DNA of 64,000 nucleotides. Origin: Dehalococcoidia bacterium (GTDB lineage: Bacteria; Chloroflexota; Dehalococcoidia; DSTF01; JACRBR01). Within the stretch, counting starts at the first letter, position 1. Each line of letters starts with the position of its first letter. Position numbers and translations under genes: made by a program. Shown here one piece after another: positions 43,585 through 51,881 of this stretch. The stretch lies in assembly GCA_021462855.1 (NCBI GenBank), contig JAJTXQ010000020.1, positions 62,001 to 126,000 on the forward strand, given 5' to 3'. The notes beneath the pieces are model-generated. The model was given only the letters and a program-made list of their open reading frames with translations, ran no database searches and was not told the origin of the DNA.

Positions 43585-46092
43585 CTAACTGCGCGCCAGG
43601 TATACGATGACGCTGCCCGACTGGAAGGCCACCGGCAGCGCCTGGAACTTGTCCATCGCCGCGGCGCCATACGTACTACGCTCCAGCTCGCCAACGAATA
43701 TGTACGTCACGTCGTATTTGTCGACGAATTGCCGCACCACGGCCATATCGCCCCGGTACATCGCTTCCACCGCCTCGAACCTGCCGGCGCGCGGCTCGAC
43801 CGAACCGCGCCACTGGTCCTCGTGCCCGCCCCAACCGAGCACCGTCGGGATGCCGGTCGCCATCGAGATCCGGCCCGCCCGGCTGTAGTCGTTCCCCACA
43901 GCTTCGACGATGACGAAGTCCTGGCCATCGGCCCGCGCGTTCAGCCAGCGGATCGCATCGCGCTCGCCCGGCGGCAGGTAGTTGAGGCCATCGAGCTCGC
44001 CGCCCGTTTCGATGAGCTTGCCATCCGCGTCGTGCGGACGCGTCCGGTTATACGTGCCGCCGAGCGGATAGAGCATGGCGCCGGCAAGCATGATAGCAGC
44101 GAGCCCCGTCCAACCGAGCCGAAACCCGCGCTCGCCGTCGAAGCTGAACCGCCAGGCCGCCGAGAGGTAGTAGAGCGCGAAGCCCGCCGCGATCGCCAGC
44201 AGCATCCACGCCTGGTAGTAGAGCTTGAATACCGTGTTCATGCGCGAGTTGAACACGTCGCCCACGTAGTAGAACTCCGTGCCGAGCATCAACAGGAAGG
44301 CCGTCGAGGCTAACAGCAGCGCAAAGACTGGCGACTCGCGCTCGTCGTCGTCCTCGCGGCTGGCGGTGAGTTCGAGCCAGAGCGCAAGCAGCGCCAACGC
44401 CACGAGCGCGCCGAAGCCGATCGCCGTAAGCCAGCCGGCGCCGCGTTCCGTGAGCTGGGCGCCGAACGAGTCGGCGTCGCGCATCTTTGGGTTGTCGCGC
44501 GCCTGCGTCCACGCGTACAGCAGCACCCAGCCGGCGACAATCGCCAGCGGCACCCCGCCGGCGATAGCGGCGACACGCGTCGTGATGCGCTCGCGGGCGG
44601 CCAGCACCCGCGCCAGCACGAATGGCACGACGACGGCCAGCAGCGGACCCCAGAAGAGGACCGCGTGCACGGGGCGTGTGCCTGGCTCACTCACACCGAG
44701 ACGCGCAACCACCGGCAGGATGCCATCGGCCTGCGACGTGAACGACGTGTAGAACGGCAAATAGGCGACGATCGCCAGCAGCACCAGCGGCACCGCGAAG
44801 GAGGCCGCCTGCACGAACAGGTCGGCGGTCAGCGCGCGGACGCGCATGAAGTTGCTCGCGAACGCGGCCGCGATGACGACAAATGCCATCGTCGCGATAT
44901 CCCACGTGTTCATGAACGCGAGTCCGCCGATCAGCAGCGCAACCGCGATGAGCGCGAGTGGCCGTTGCACCCAGAACGCGATATCGAGAGGTTCGTCACT
45001 TCGGTACAGCGTCAGCGCGGCGCCGACGACGGCGATCACGAACGGCAACGCCATCACGTGCGGGTGGAGGTCGCCGAGCAGGAAGCTGAACATCGGGAAC
45101 TCGGTGATGACCCGCGACCCCTCATCGTTCAGCGTGTAGATGCGCGACGCGTTGAAGAACGCGAAGAACTCACTGGGATACCACGAAGCGCGCAACTCAT
45201 TGGCGGTGAGGCCGTCGACGTCGAGCCATTTGTAGAACCCGGCGCTGCCGAGCCCGTACGCAGACGCGAAGTGCAATACGAACACCAGGTTGCCCATGAT
45301 CACGAGCATCACGGCGCCGATCGCCGCGAACACGCCCGGCCGCCACGCAGCCGCGGCATCGGCGGCTGCGTCGGTGCGCGCACCGGACCGCTGCGCCTCG
45401 CGGCGTTCCTGCCGCGTCGTGGCGTCGGCGCCGGGACCCGGCCACGCGCCGTCGCGCGCCGGCGCCGCCCGCTCGCGCATCGCCACCAGGTTGTAGACGA
45501 CGCCGAACGTGCCGAGCATCGACAGCGCGGCGATCATGCCGAGTCCCACGTTGTAGCCGACCTCCGTCGGCACACCCGCGAGCATCCCCATCATCGCGAC
45601 GATGAGATAGCCGAAGTAGTAGTAGGCGACGGTCGAGCCGGAGAGCCACGGGTCCTCGGGCGGGAAGCTGTCAGCGCGCGTGGCGGCGTTGAGGAACATC
45701 AGGTCCATCGGCTGCTCGGTGCCGCTGATCTGCCCGACCATCGACCGCAGCCACACGGCGACGAGAAACACGACGAGGAACGCCACCTCGACACCAGCGA
45801 TGAAGCGCCACCGTTCGCGCACCCACGCCTCGATGTCCGCACGCTCGCGGTACACGAACAGCGCCGAGAGCGCCGCGAGCACCATCAGCGCGCCGATGAT
45901 GCCGCCGCGCGAGTTCGGCAGCACGCGCAGGCTGTTCAGCAACCAGAACATGTACCCGAGCAGCAGCAGTGCGAACGTCTTCGACAGCGTGTAGCCACGC
46001 TCGGGAAGCCGGCGAAACAGCGCGAGGCACAGGGGCAGCACGATCAGGCTGACCACCTGGAGCACCAGCCACCAGCGGAGGGTTTCGCTCAT
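43585..46092 (-). CDS. DUF2298 (Chlor_Arch_YYY) integral membrane protein
   Basis: The 835-residue protein has about 15 membrane helices and the segment PEDPWLSGSTVAYYYFGYLIVAM with the three Tyr in a row for which the family (TIGR03662, found in Chloroflexota and archaea) is named. The last 130 residues are a soluble domain. Function is unproven; position beside an Agl23-like protein suggests cell-surface glycan assembly. The start ATG 46092 leads a co-oriented series with the Agl23-NHL gene (12-base gap). Confidence 0.88.
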   Translation of the reverse strand: MSETLRWWLVLQVVSLIVLPLCLALFRRLPERGYTLSKTFALLLLGYMFWLLNSLRVLPNSRGGIIGALMVLAALSALFVYRERADIEAWVRERWRFIAGVEVAFLVVFLVAVWLRSMVGQISGTEQPMDLMFLNAATRADSFPPEDPWLSGSTVAYYYFGYLIVAMMGMLAGVPTEVGYNVGLGMIAALSMLGTFGVVYNLVAMRERAAPARDGAWPGPGADATTRQERREAQRSGARTDAAADAAAAWRPGVFAAIGAVMLVIMGNLVFVLHFASAYGLGSAGFYKWLDVDGLTANELRASWYPSEFFAFFNASRIYTLNDEGSRVITEFPMFSFLLGDLHPHVMALPFVIAVVGAALTLYRSDEPLDIAFWVQRPLALIAVALLIGGLAFMNTWDIATMAFVVIAAAFASNFMRVRALTADLFVQAASFAVPLVLLAIVAYLPFYTSFTSQADGILPVVARLGVSEPGTRPVHAVLFWGPLLAVVVPFVLARVLAARERITTRVAAIAGGVPLAIVAGWVLLYAWTQARDNPKMRDADSFGAQLTERGAGWLTAIGFGALVALALLALWLELTASREDDDERESPVFALLLASTAFLLMLGTEFYYVGDVFNSRMNTVFKLYYQAWMLLAIAAGFALYYLSAAWRFSFDGERGFRLGWTGLAAIMLAGAMLYPLGGTYNRTRPHDADGKLIETGGELDGLNYLPPGERDAIRWLNARADGQDFVIVEAVGNDYSRAGRISMATGIPTVLGWGGHEDQWRGSVEPRAGRFEAVEAMYRGDMAVVRQFVDKYDVTYIFVGELERSTYGAAAMDKFQALPVAFQSGSVIVYLARS

Positions 46093-46184
46093 TCGCCCTT
46101 AGCTACAACGCGCCACCGGGAGCGGGCCTAACACGTCTACGAGGCGGAATCCGGCGCGGATTCGGCGTGCGCCGCCTTGAAAGC

Positions 46185-47138
46185 CTACTGGAACAGCGCA
46201 TCGACGAACTCCCCGGCATCGAACGGTGTCAAGTCCTCGGGCTGTTCGCCCGTGCCGATGAATCGCACCGGGATCTGCAACTGGTCCGACACCGCGAACA
46301 CGATGCCGCCCTTCGACGTCCCGTCGAGCTTGGTGAGGCAGAGGGCCGTGATCGGCACGACCTCGGCGAACGCCTTCGCCTGAACGAGCGCGTTTTGGCC
46401 CGTCGTGGCGTCGAGCACGAGCATCACCTCATCGGGGCCCTCGGGCAACTTGCGCTCGATGACGCGGCGGATCTTTCCGAGCTCCTCCATGAGGTTGAAC
46501 TTTGTGTGCAGCCTTCCCGCCGTGTCGATGAGCACGACGTCGGCGTTACGGCTCTCCGCAGCTGACATCGCATCGAACACCACCGCGCCCGGATCCGCGC
46601 CCTGCTTGTGCGCGATCACGTCGGCGCCGACGACGTCGCCCCAGCTCTTGAGCTGCTCGATCGCCGCAGCGCGAAACGTATCGGCCGCCGCGACGACGAC
46701 GCTCTCTCCATCCTCGCGGTACGCTTGCGCGAGCTTCGCAACGCTCGTTGTCTTGCCCGTGCCGTTCACACCCACGATCAGCACGACGGAAGGCCGGTCG
46801 TCCGGCGGCGAGTCCTCCTCGCCCCAGATCCGGCCCTTCTGTGTGCCGGCGCGCAGGATGTCGACGAGCGCGTCTTTCAGCGCCTCGCGCACCTCCTCCG
46901 GTTCTTTGATGCGGTCACGCTCGACGCGCAGCTGCAGCTCGCCGAGGATCTTGTGCGTCGTCGATACGCCGGTGTCGGCGCCGATCAGCAGCTCCTCGAG
47001 CTCTTCCCAGACCTCTTCATCGATTTTGCCGCGGTCGAACAGGCCGGAGATGTTGCTGAACCACCCCTTGCGGGTGCGTTCGAGTGCCTGTTCGGTCTTC
47101 TCGTCGGTCTCCTTCGTGCGGCGGAAAATGCGAAGCAG
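46185..47138 (-). CDS. ftsY: Signal recognition particle receptor FtsY (probable CTG start)
   Basis: The 317-residue protein has the FtsY N-domain (KGWFSNISGLFDRGKIDEEVW, then LEELLIGADTGVSTT) and the SRP GTPase domain: P-loop GVNGTGKTTSVAKLA, the DTFRAAAIEQL insertion, DTAGRLHTK, TKLDGTSKGG, and the C-terminal RFIGTGEQPEDLTPFDAGEFVDALF. It docks SRP-ribosome complexes at the membrane. No ATG, GTG or TTG lies between the upstream in-frame stop (47174-47172) and this N-domain. CTG 47138 is preceded by GAGGAGGG with 6 bases of spacing, so CTG is the best start. The first GTG (46892) would cut off the N-domain. It follows smc by 63 bases in the rnc-smc-ftsY operon. Confidence 0.9.
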   Translation of the reverse strand: MLRIFRRTKETDEKTEQALERTRKGWFSNISGLFDRGKIDEEVWEELEELLIGADTGVSTTHKILGELQLRVERDRIKEPEEVREALKDALVDILRAGTQKGRIWGEEDSPPDDRPSVVLIVGVNGTGKTTSVAKLAQAYREDGESVVVAAADTFRAAAIEQLKSWGDVVGADVIAHKQGADPGAVVFDAMSAAESRNADVVLIDTAGRLHTKFNLMEELGKIRRVIERKLPEGPDEVMLVLDATTGQNALVQAKAFAEVVPITALCLTKLDGTSKGGIVFAVSDQLQIPVRFIGTGEQPEDLTPFDAGEFVDALFQ

Positions 47139-47200
47139 CGCGTCCCTCCTCGGTTCGCGGCATTCTATCCGCTAGCCTCGGCCCGGTGAAGCGCGGACGA

Positions 47201-50200
47201 TTACTCGGCGCCGCGCGGCACGTCAGCGAGCTTCAGGCTCAGGACGCGCGAGACGTTATCCGCGCCCATCGACACGCCGTAGATCGCGTCGGCCGTTTCG
47301 ATGGTGCGCCGGTTGTGCGTGATGATCACGAACTGCGTCTTCTGGGCGAGCTGGCGCAGCTCATCGGCGAAGCGGCCGACGTTCGCCTCGTCGAGTGCGG
47401 CGTCGACCTCATCGAGCACGCAGATCGGCGACGGATTCGCCTGGAGCAGCGCAAACAGCAGCGCCACCGCGGTGAGCGAGCGCTCACCGCCCGACAGCAG
47501 CGCCAGCGAACCGAGCTTCTTGCCCGGCGGCTGCGCGTAGATGTCCACGCCCGGCAGTCCGTCGTCGTCCGTCTCGCCGAGCTCGAGGCGTGCCGTGCCG
47601 CCCCGGAAGAACGCGCTGAAGTAGCGTTCGAACTCCGCGTTCACCACCTTGAACGTCTCGCGGAAGCGCTCACGGATGACCTTCTCCAGCTCGTCGATCG
47701 CGTCGTTGAGCTGCGACTCCGCTTCGTTCAGGTCGTTGAGTTGCGTCGTCAGGAACTCGTAACGTTCGCGGCTGTCCGCGTAATCCGATGCCGCCTGCTC
47801 GTTCACCGGCCCGAGCCCGCGGATCTGCGCGCGCAACTCGGCGATCCGGTCGCGCACCTCGATGGGGTTGATCGTCGAGCCGCCGCGGATCGGCGGCAGG
47901 TCCGGGTCACCGGGGGTCCGCATCCAGCGCGGGAGCTCGCCCGGCCGGTCACCCTCGCCGACGGCCGCTGGCTCCTCGTCCTGCGGCGCCGGGTCGGGCT
48001 GCGGCGCCCGCTCGACCTCGCCGTCATCCGTCGCGACGAACCCCTCGGCCTCCAGGCTCATGCGCAGGTTGTCGAGCTCTTCCTGCCGCACATTCACGTC
48101 GTTGTCCGCGTCGAGCAACGCACGTTCAGCGTCGCGCATGCGGCCGTTCGCCTCGACCAGCTCCGCTGAGAGCGTGCGTTCGCGTGACTCGAACTGCGCG
48201 AGCTCCTGCTTCGCCGGCTCGATGTCGGCGGTCAGCGTCTCCGCCTCGGCCGACTTGCCCGCGATCTCCTGCTCGAGCGATCCAAGCCGCGAACCAATGG
48301 TGCGACCCTCGTCCTCGAACCGTGCCAGCTGCTCGCGCTTTGACGCGATCTGGCGCGCCAGGCGGTCGCGCGCGGCGCGGTCGCCGGCGTACGCGTCGCG
48401 TTCGCCGCGCAATTCACCATCGGCATGCGCCACCGCCGCCGCCGTCTCGGCGAGCGCATCGTTGACCTGCGTGCGGGCGGTCTCGAGCTCGGCGATCGCT
48501 CGGCGCGCCGCCTGCTCCTGCTCGTCCGCCGCCAGCGCCTGGCGCGTGGCGTCATCGCGCTCGGCTTCCATCTTCCCGCGCGATGCCGCGATGCGCTGCT
48601 CCTGCTCCGAACGTGCCGCGCGCGCACGGCCATAGCCGTGCATCCGCGTGCGGAACGACGCAAGCTTCACGCGTGCCGCCGCGATCGCGCTGTCCGCGCG
48701 GGCGCGGCGCTCGCGCACGGCGTCGGCCTCGGCGTCGAGCTGGTCCATGCGGCGCTGCGCGGCTTCGGCCGCGGCAGCGGCGTCAGCGAGCGCCACCCCG
48801 CGCTCGGCGACGAGCGGCGTCAGGCGCTCGACCTGCGCGGGCAGGTCGCCTACCTCGCGTCCGTAGGTGAACGTGGCCTCGATCTGCGTCGCGACGCCGG
48901 CTGATACGGACCCCACCGGCCGCAGCAGTACGCCATCGAGCGTGGCGACCGCCTGTGCCAGCCCGCGACGGATGACCCGGTGCGCAACGGCGCGGTCCTC
49001 GACGATCACCGTGCGCCCGAGCAGCGTGTCCACCAGCCGGCGGTAGCGGCCGTCGCACTTCACCAGTCCCGATGCGACACCAATGATGCCCCTTTCCTTG
49101 ATCAGGTGCAGCGGGCGCTGCTCCTGGACGCTGTCAAGCGCGTAGATGGTCGCGCGGCCGGCGTCGCCCCCGAGCAGCATGTCGACCGCCGCGCGCATGT
49201 CGATCTCGCGCTCGACGACGATCGCGTACAAATTGTCCGCGAGCGCCGCCTCGATCGCGCGGTCGAATCCCGCCGGCACGCGCACGATCTGGCCGACCAC
49301 GCCGAGCACGCCCGAGAGTTCCGGACCTTCGGCGTCCGGCTCGCGCTTGAGGATGCCGCCGGCCTGCAGCACGGCGCGGACGCCGGCGTCCGGCGCGGGC
49401 GGCTGGACATCGATCTGGCTCAGCAGCTCGAGCCGGACGTTCGCCGCGTCGAGTTCGGCGCGCAGGCCGCGCACCTCGTCATCGAGCGCGGTGTGCGTGC
49501 GGCGCGCGGCGGCAAGGATGTCCACCGTGCGCGCGCGCTCGGCGCTCGCATCCCGCGCGTCGCGCGCGGCGTCGCGCTGCTCGTGGTGGAGCGCGAGGTA
49601 GTGCTTTGCCCACGCCGCCAGATCGACGATGTCCTTGCGGCGGGCTTCGGCCGCCGCGTCCGCCTCGCGACGGAGCCGGGCGACCGTATCGGCGGCTTCC
49701 GTGATCCGCCGCCCGAGATCTTGCGCGGCGTTTCGCGCCCGCGCCGCTGCCTGCTCCGACGAGAGCGCATCGCGCTGCGCTGCGTGCAACTCCGTCTCGA
49801 CCGTCGACAGCCGCTGGCGCTGCTCGCCGAGCGTCTCCCGCAGCGCCGCAAGCCGCGACTCCTGCTCGCTCAGATCTGGCGGCGGCGCCACATCGTCCTG
49901 CGCCGCAAGGTCCGCCTGGAGCGCAGCAATCTCCGCCGCCAGTTCCTCGATGCGCTCGGCGAGCATGTTCCGGCGCTCGGCGTCGAGAGCCGCGCGCCGT
50001 TGCAGGTCGGCAAGATAGTCGAGCATCACGCGGCGGCGGCTCTCGCGCGCCGAGAGGTCGTGGCGGCGCTCATCGATTGCTGCGCGCAGCTGCGCGAGGC
50101 CATCCTCGCACGCCCGCGATGCCTGCCGCGCCTGCTCCGCCGCTGACGTCAGCTGGTCGCGCGTCGTGTACGACGCGAGCAGCAGGTCGTTGACCTCGCG

Positions 50201-50902
50201 CCACTGGTGCGCGAACCAGACGTGCAGCGTCGCGGCCAGCTCGCGCGTGTACTCCTGGTACTTCACCGCGCGCCCGGCCTGCCGCTCGAGCTGCGTGATG
50301 CGCGGCTCAATCTCGCGCACGAGCAGGTACACGCGCTCCATGTTCTCGCGCGTCGCCTTGAGCTTATGCCGCGCATCTTCGAGCTTCGTGCGGTAGAGCC
50401 GCACGTCCGCCGCCTCTTCGATGAGCGCGCGCCGGTCTTCCGGCCGCAGGCTCAGCGCCTGCTCGACCATGCCCTGCCCCATGAACGCATAGCTGTTTTG
50501 CCCGACCTGCGCGCGCATGAACAGCTCGACAACGTCGCGCAGGCGCACCTTTGCGTGGTTGATCAGGTATTCGTTCTCGCCGTTCCGGTACGCCCGCCGC
50601 GTCACCACGACCTCGTCGAAGTCGATTGGCAGCCACTTCTGCTCGTTGTCCAGCGTGATGCTCACCTCGGCGGCGCCGAGCGGCGCGCGCTTGTCGCTCC
50701 CGGCGAAGATCACGTCTTCGGTCTTGCGCGCGCGCAGGTTGCGGCTGGCGTGCTCGCCCAGCACCCAGCGGAGCGAATCGGCGACATTCGTCTTGCCGGT
50801 GCCGTTCGGCCCGATCACGCAGGTGACGCCGGAGCCGAACTCCAGCGTCGTCTTGTTCGCGAAACTCTTGAACCCCTGGATGTCGAGCCGCTTCAAATAC
50901 AC
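47201..50902 (-). CDS. smc: Chromosome segregation ATPase SMC
   Basis: The 1233-residue protein has the SMC head-coil-hinge-coil-head order: Walker A GPNGTGKTNVADSLRW at residue 31, Q-loop, long Ala/Arg/Glu coiled coils, a hinge near residues 500-660 (around LSGVLGVVGQIVRV and VVEREIDMR), then LLSGGERSLTAVALLFALL and Walker B PICVLDEVDAALDEANVGRF near the C-terminus. It compacts and helps segregate chromosomes with ScpA/ScpB, which are not here. Its start touches the rnc stop (50902), so translation is coupled; ftsY follows. Confidence 0.97.
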   Translation of the reverse strand: MYLKRLDIQGFKSFANKTTLEFGSGVTCVIGPNGTGKTNVADSLRWVLGEHASRNLRARKTEDVIFAGSDKRAPLGAAEVSITLDNEQKWLPIDFDEVVVTRRAYRNGENEYLINHAKVRLRDVVELFMRAQVGQNSYAFMGQGMVEQALSLRPEDRRALIEEAADVRLYRTKLEDARHKLKATRENMERVYLLVREIEPRITQLERQAGRAVKYQEYTRELAATLHVWFAHQWREVNDLLLASYTTRDQLTSAAEQARQASRACEDGLAQLRAAIDERRHDLSARESRRRVMLDYLADLQRRAALDAERRNMLAERIEELAAEIAALQADLAAQDDVAPPPDLSEQESRLAALRETLGEQRQRLSTVETELHAAQRDALSSEQAAARARNAAQDLGRRITEAADTVARLRREADAAAEARRKDIVDLAAWAKHYLALHHEQRDAARDARDASAERARTVDILAAARRTHTALDDEVRGLRAELDAANVRLELLSQIDVQPPAPDAGVRAVLQAGGILKREPDAEGPELSGVLGVVGQIVRVPAGFDRAIEAALADNLYAIVVEREIDMRAAVDMLLGGDAGRATIYALDSVQEQRPLHLIKERGIIGVASGLVKCDGRYRRLVDTLLGRTVIVEDRAVAHRVIRRGLAQAVATLDGVLLRPVGSVSAGVATQIEATFTYGREVGDLPAQVERLTPLVAERGVALADAAAAAEAAQRRMDQLDAEADAVRERRARADSAIAAARVKLASFRTRMHGYGRARAARSEQEQRIAASRGKMEAERDDATRQALAADEQEQAARRAIAELETARTQVNDALAETAAAVAHADGELRGERDAYAGDRAARDRLARQIASKREQLARFEDEGRTIGSRLGSLEQEIAGKSAEAETLTADIEPAKQELAQFESRERTLSAELVEANGRMRDAERALLDADNDVNVRQEELDNLRMSLEAEGFVATDDGEVERAPQPDPAPQDEEPAAVGEGDRPGELPRWMRTPGDPDLPPIRGGSTINPIEVRDRIAELRAQIRGLGPVNEQAASDYADSRERYEFLTTQLNDLNEAESQLNDAIDELEKVIRERFRETFKVVNAEFERYFSAFFRGGTARLELGETDDDGLPGVDIYAQPPGKKLGSLALLSGGERSLTAVALLFALLQANPSPICVLDEVDAALDEANVGRFADELRQLAQKTQFVIITHNRRTIETADAIYGVSMGADNVSRVLSLKLADVPRGAE

Positions 50903-51603
50903 TAGGCGCTCTCCTGCTTCTCGATCGCTTCAAGCGCGTGTTGCGCCGCTTCCTTCTCCGCCATCTGTTTGCTGCGCCCCTCGCCCGTGCCGAGTGGCTT
51001 GCCGCTCACGACGACCTGCACCGTGAACCGCCGCGCGTGGTCCGGACCCTCGGTCTTCAGCAACTTGTACGAGGGCGTCGTCTGCCAGCGCGACTGGATC
51101 ACTTCCTGCAAACGCGACTTCGGATCCGACGGCATGCCGCGCTCGCGCAGCGCGGCGAAGTCGTGCCCCAGGCTGCGCTTGATGAACGTCCGCGCGCGCA
51201 CGATCCCGCCATCGAGAAAGATCGCGCCGACGAGCGCTTCGTATGCGCGCGCCGGGTTCGTCGGACGCGGGCGCCCGCCCGCCGCATCCTCGCCGCGGCC
51301 GAGTTGCAGGTAGTCGCCGAGGTTGAGCCGCTCGGCGGCACGCGCCAGCGTGTCGCGCCGGACGAGGTGCGCGCGCAACTCCGTGAGCCGCCCCTCGTCG
51401 ACCTCCGGGTACGCGGCGTACAGCTGGTGCGCGACGACGATGCCGAGCGCCGCGTCGCCGAGGAACTCGAGCCGCTCGTTCGATCCCATGCCGATGCCGG
51501 GGTTCTCGTTGAGGAACGAGCTGTGAATCAGCGCCTGCCGCAGGAGCGCCGGATCCTTGAACTTGAGCGCGAGATCGTGCTCGAGATCCTTCCAGTCGGG
51601 CAA
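50902..51603 (-). CDS. rnc: Ribonuclease III
   Basis: The 233-residue protein has the RNase III signature ERLEFLGDAALG (catalytic Glu and Asp), PTNPARAYEALVGAIFLDGG with the second acidic pair, and a C-terminal double-stranded RNA-binding domain (about 158-230). It processes rRNA and other double-stranded RNA. The start is TTG 51603, chosen because GAGAGGTG lies just upstream and the family normally begins at this point. The frame is open to ATG 51765 inside the leader, but that segment is not conserved-looking. First gene of rnc-smc-ftsY. Confidence 0.94.
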   Translation of the reverse strand: MPDWKDLEHDLALKFKDPALLRQALIHSSFLNENPGIGMGSNERLEFLGDAALGIVVAHQLYAAYPEVDEGRLTELRAHLVRRDTLARAAERLNLGDYLQLGRGEDAAGGRPRPTNPARAYEALVGAIFLDGGIVRARTFIKRSLGHDFAALRERGMPSDPKSRLQEVIQSRWQTTPSYKLLKTEGPDHARRFTVQVVVSGKPLGTGEGRSKQMAEKEAAQHALEAIEKQESA

Positions 51604-51821
51604 CCCTGCACCTCTCGAGGTGGCGGCCTCGTAACGGGGCGTCCTGAAAAGCGGGACGACCGCCTGATGCGGTCGTGCGTAGTAGCAAGCCGGAAGTGCG
51701 ACAGGAGCCTCGCCCGGCTGCCTGCAGCCGGATTCGCTCCACCCGCTCCATACGGTTGCGGCCATCGGGGCTCCGTCCCAGAAGCGTCCGCCGTCCCGAT
51801 GAACCCGTTAGCCGCCAAGCC
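51604..51821 (-). ncRNA. Structured 5' leader of rnc-smc-ftsY (candidate attenuator)
   Basis: The roughly 218-nt leader predicted from the promoter holds three inverted repeats: CATCGGG (51801-51795) with CCCGATG (51769-51763); CCGGCTG-CAGG-CAGCCGG (51731-51714); and ACGACCGC-ATCAG-GCGGTCGT (51776... 51676-51656), the last followed by CCCGCTTTT (to 51647). That last element resembles an intrinsic terminator 44 bases before the rnc start. T-box landmarks were sought and not found. RNase III of E. coli is autoregulated through its own leader, so cleavage or attenuation here is possible. Confidence 0.45.
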
Positions 51822-51827
51822 GACGTG

Positions 51828-51857
51828 ATCATAGGTACCGCCCGGTCGGAGTGTCAA
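51828..51857 (-). promoter_or_regulatory. Strong promoter of rnc-smc-ftsY
   Basis: On the minus strand TTGACA (51857-51852), 18 bases, then TATGAT (51833-51828). This is close to the sigma-70/A consensus and faces the leader of rnc. Confidence 0.75.
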
Positions 51858-51869
51858 GACACGCGAACA

Positions 51870-51875
51870 TATACT
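51870..51875 (+). promoter_or_regulatory. TATACT -10 box of the nucleotidyltransferase gene
   Basis: TATACT ends 6 bases before ATG 51882. No SD is present, so the transcript would begin at or next to the start codon. The divergent rnc promoter lies 13 bases away. Confidence 0.5.
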
Positions 51876-51881
51876 GCCGCG

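Noticed and set aside
51604-51821. T-box riboswitch upstream of rnc.
   Set aside because: The conserved AGGGTGGNACCGCG-type box and specifier-loop landmarks were not found, and rnc is not an amino-acid gene. Kept only as a structured leader.
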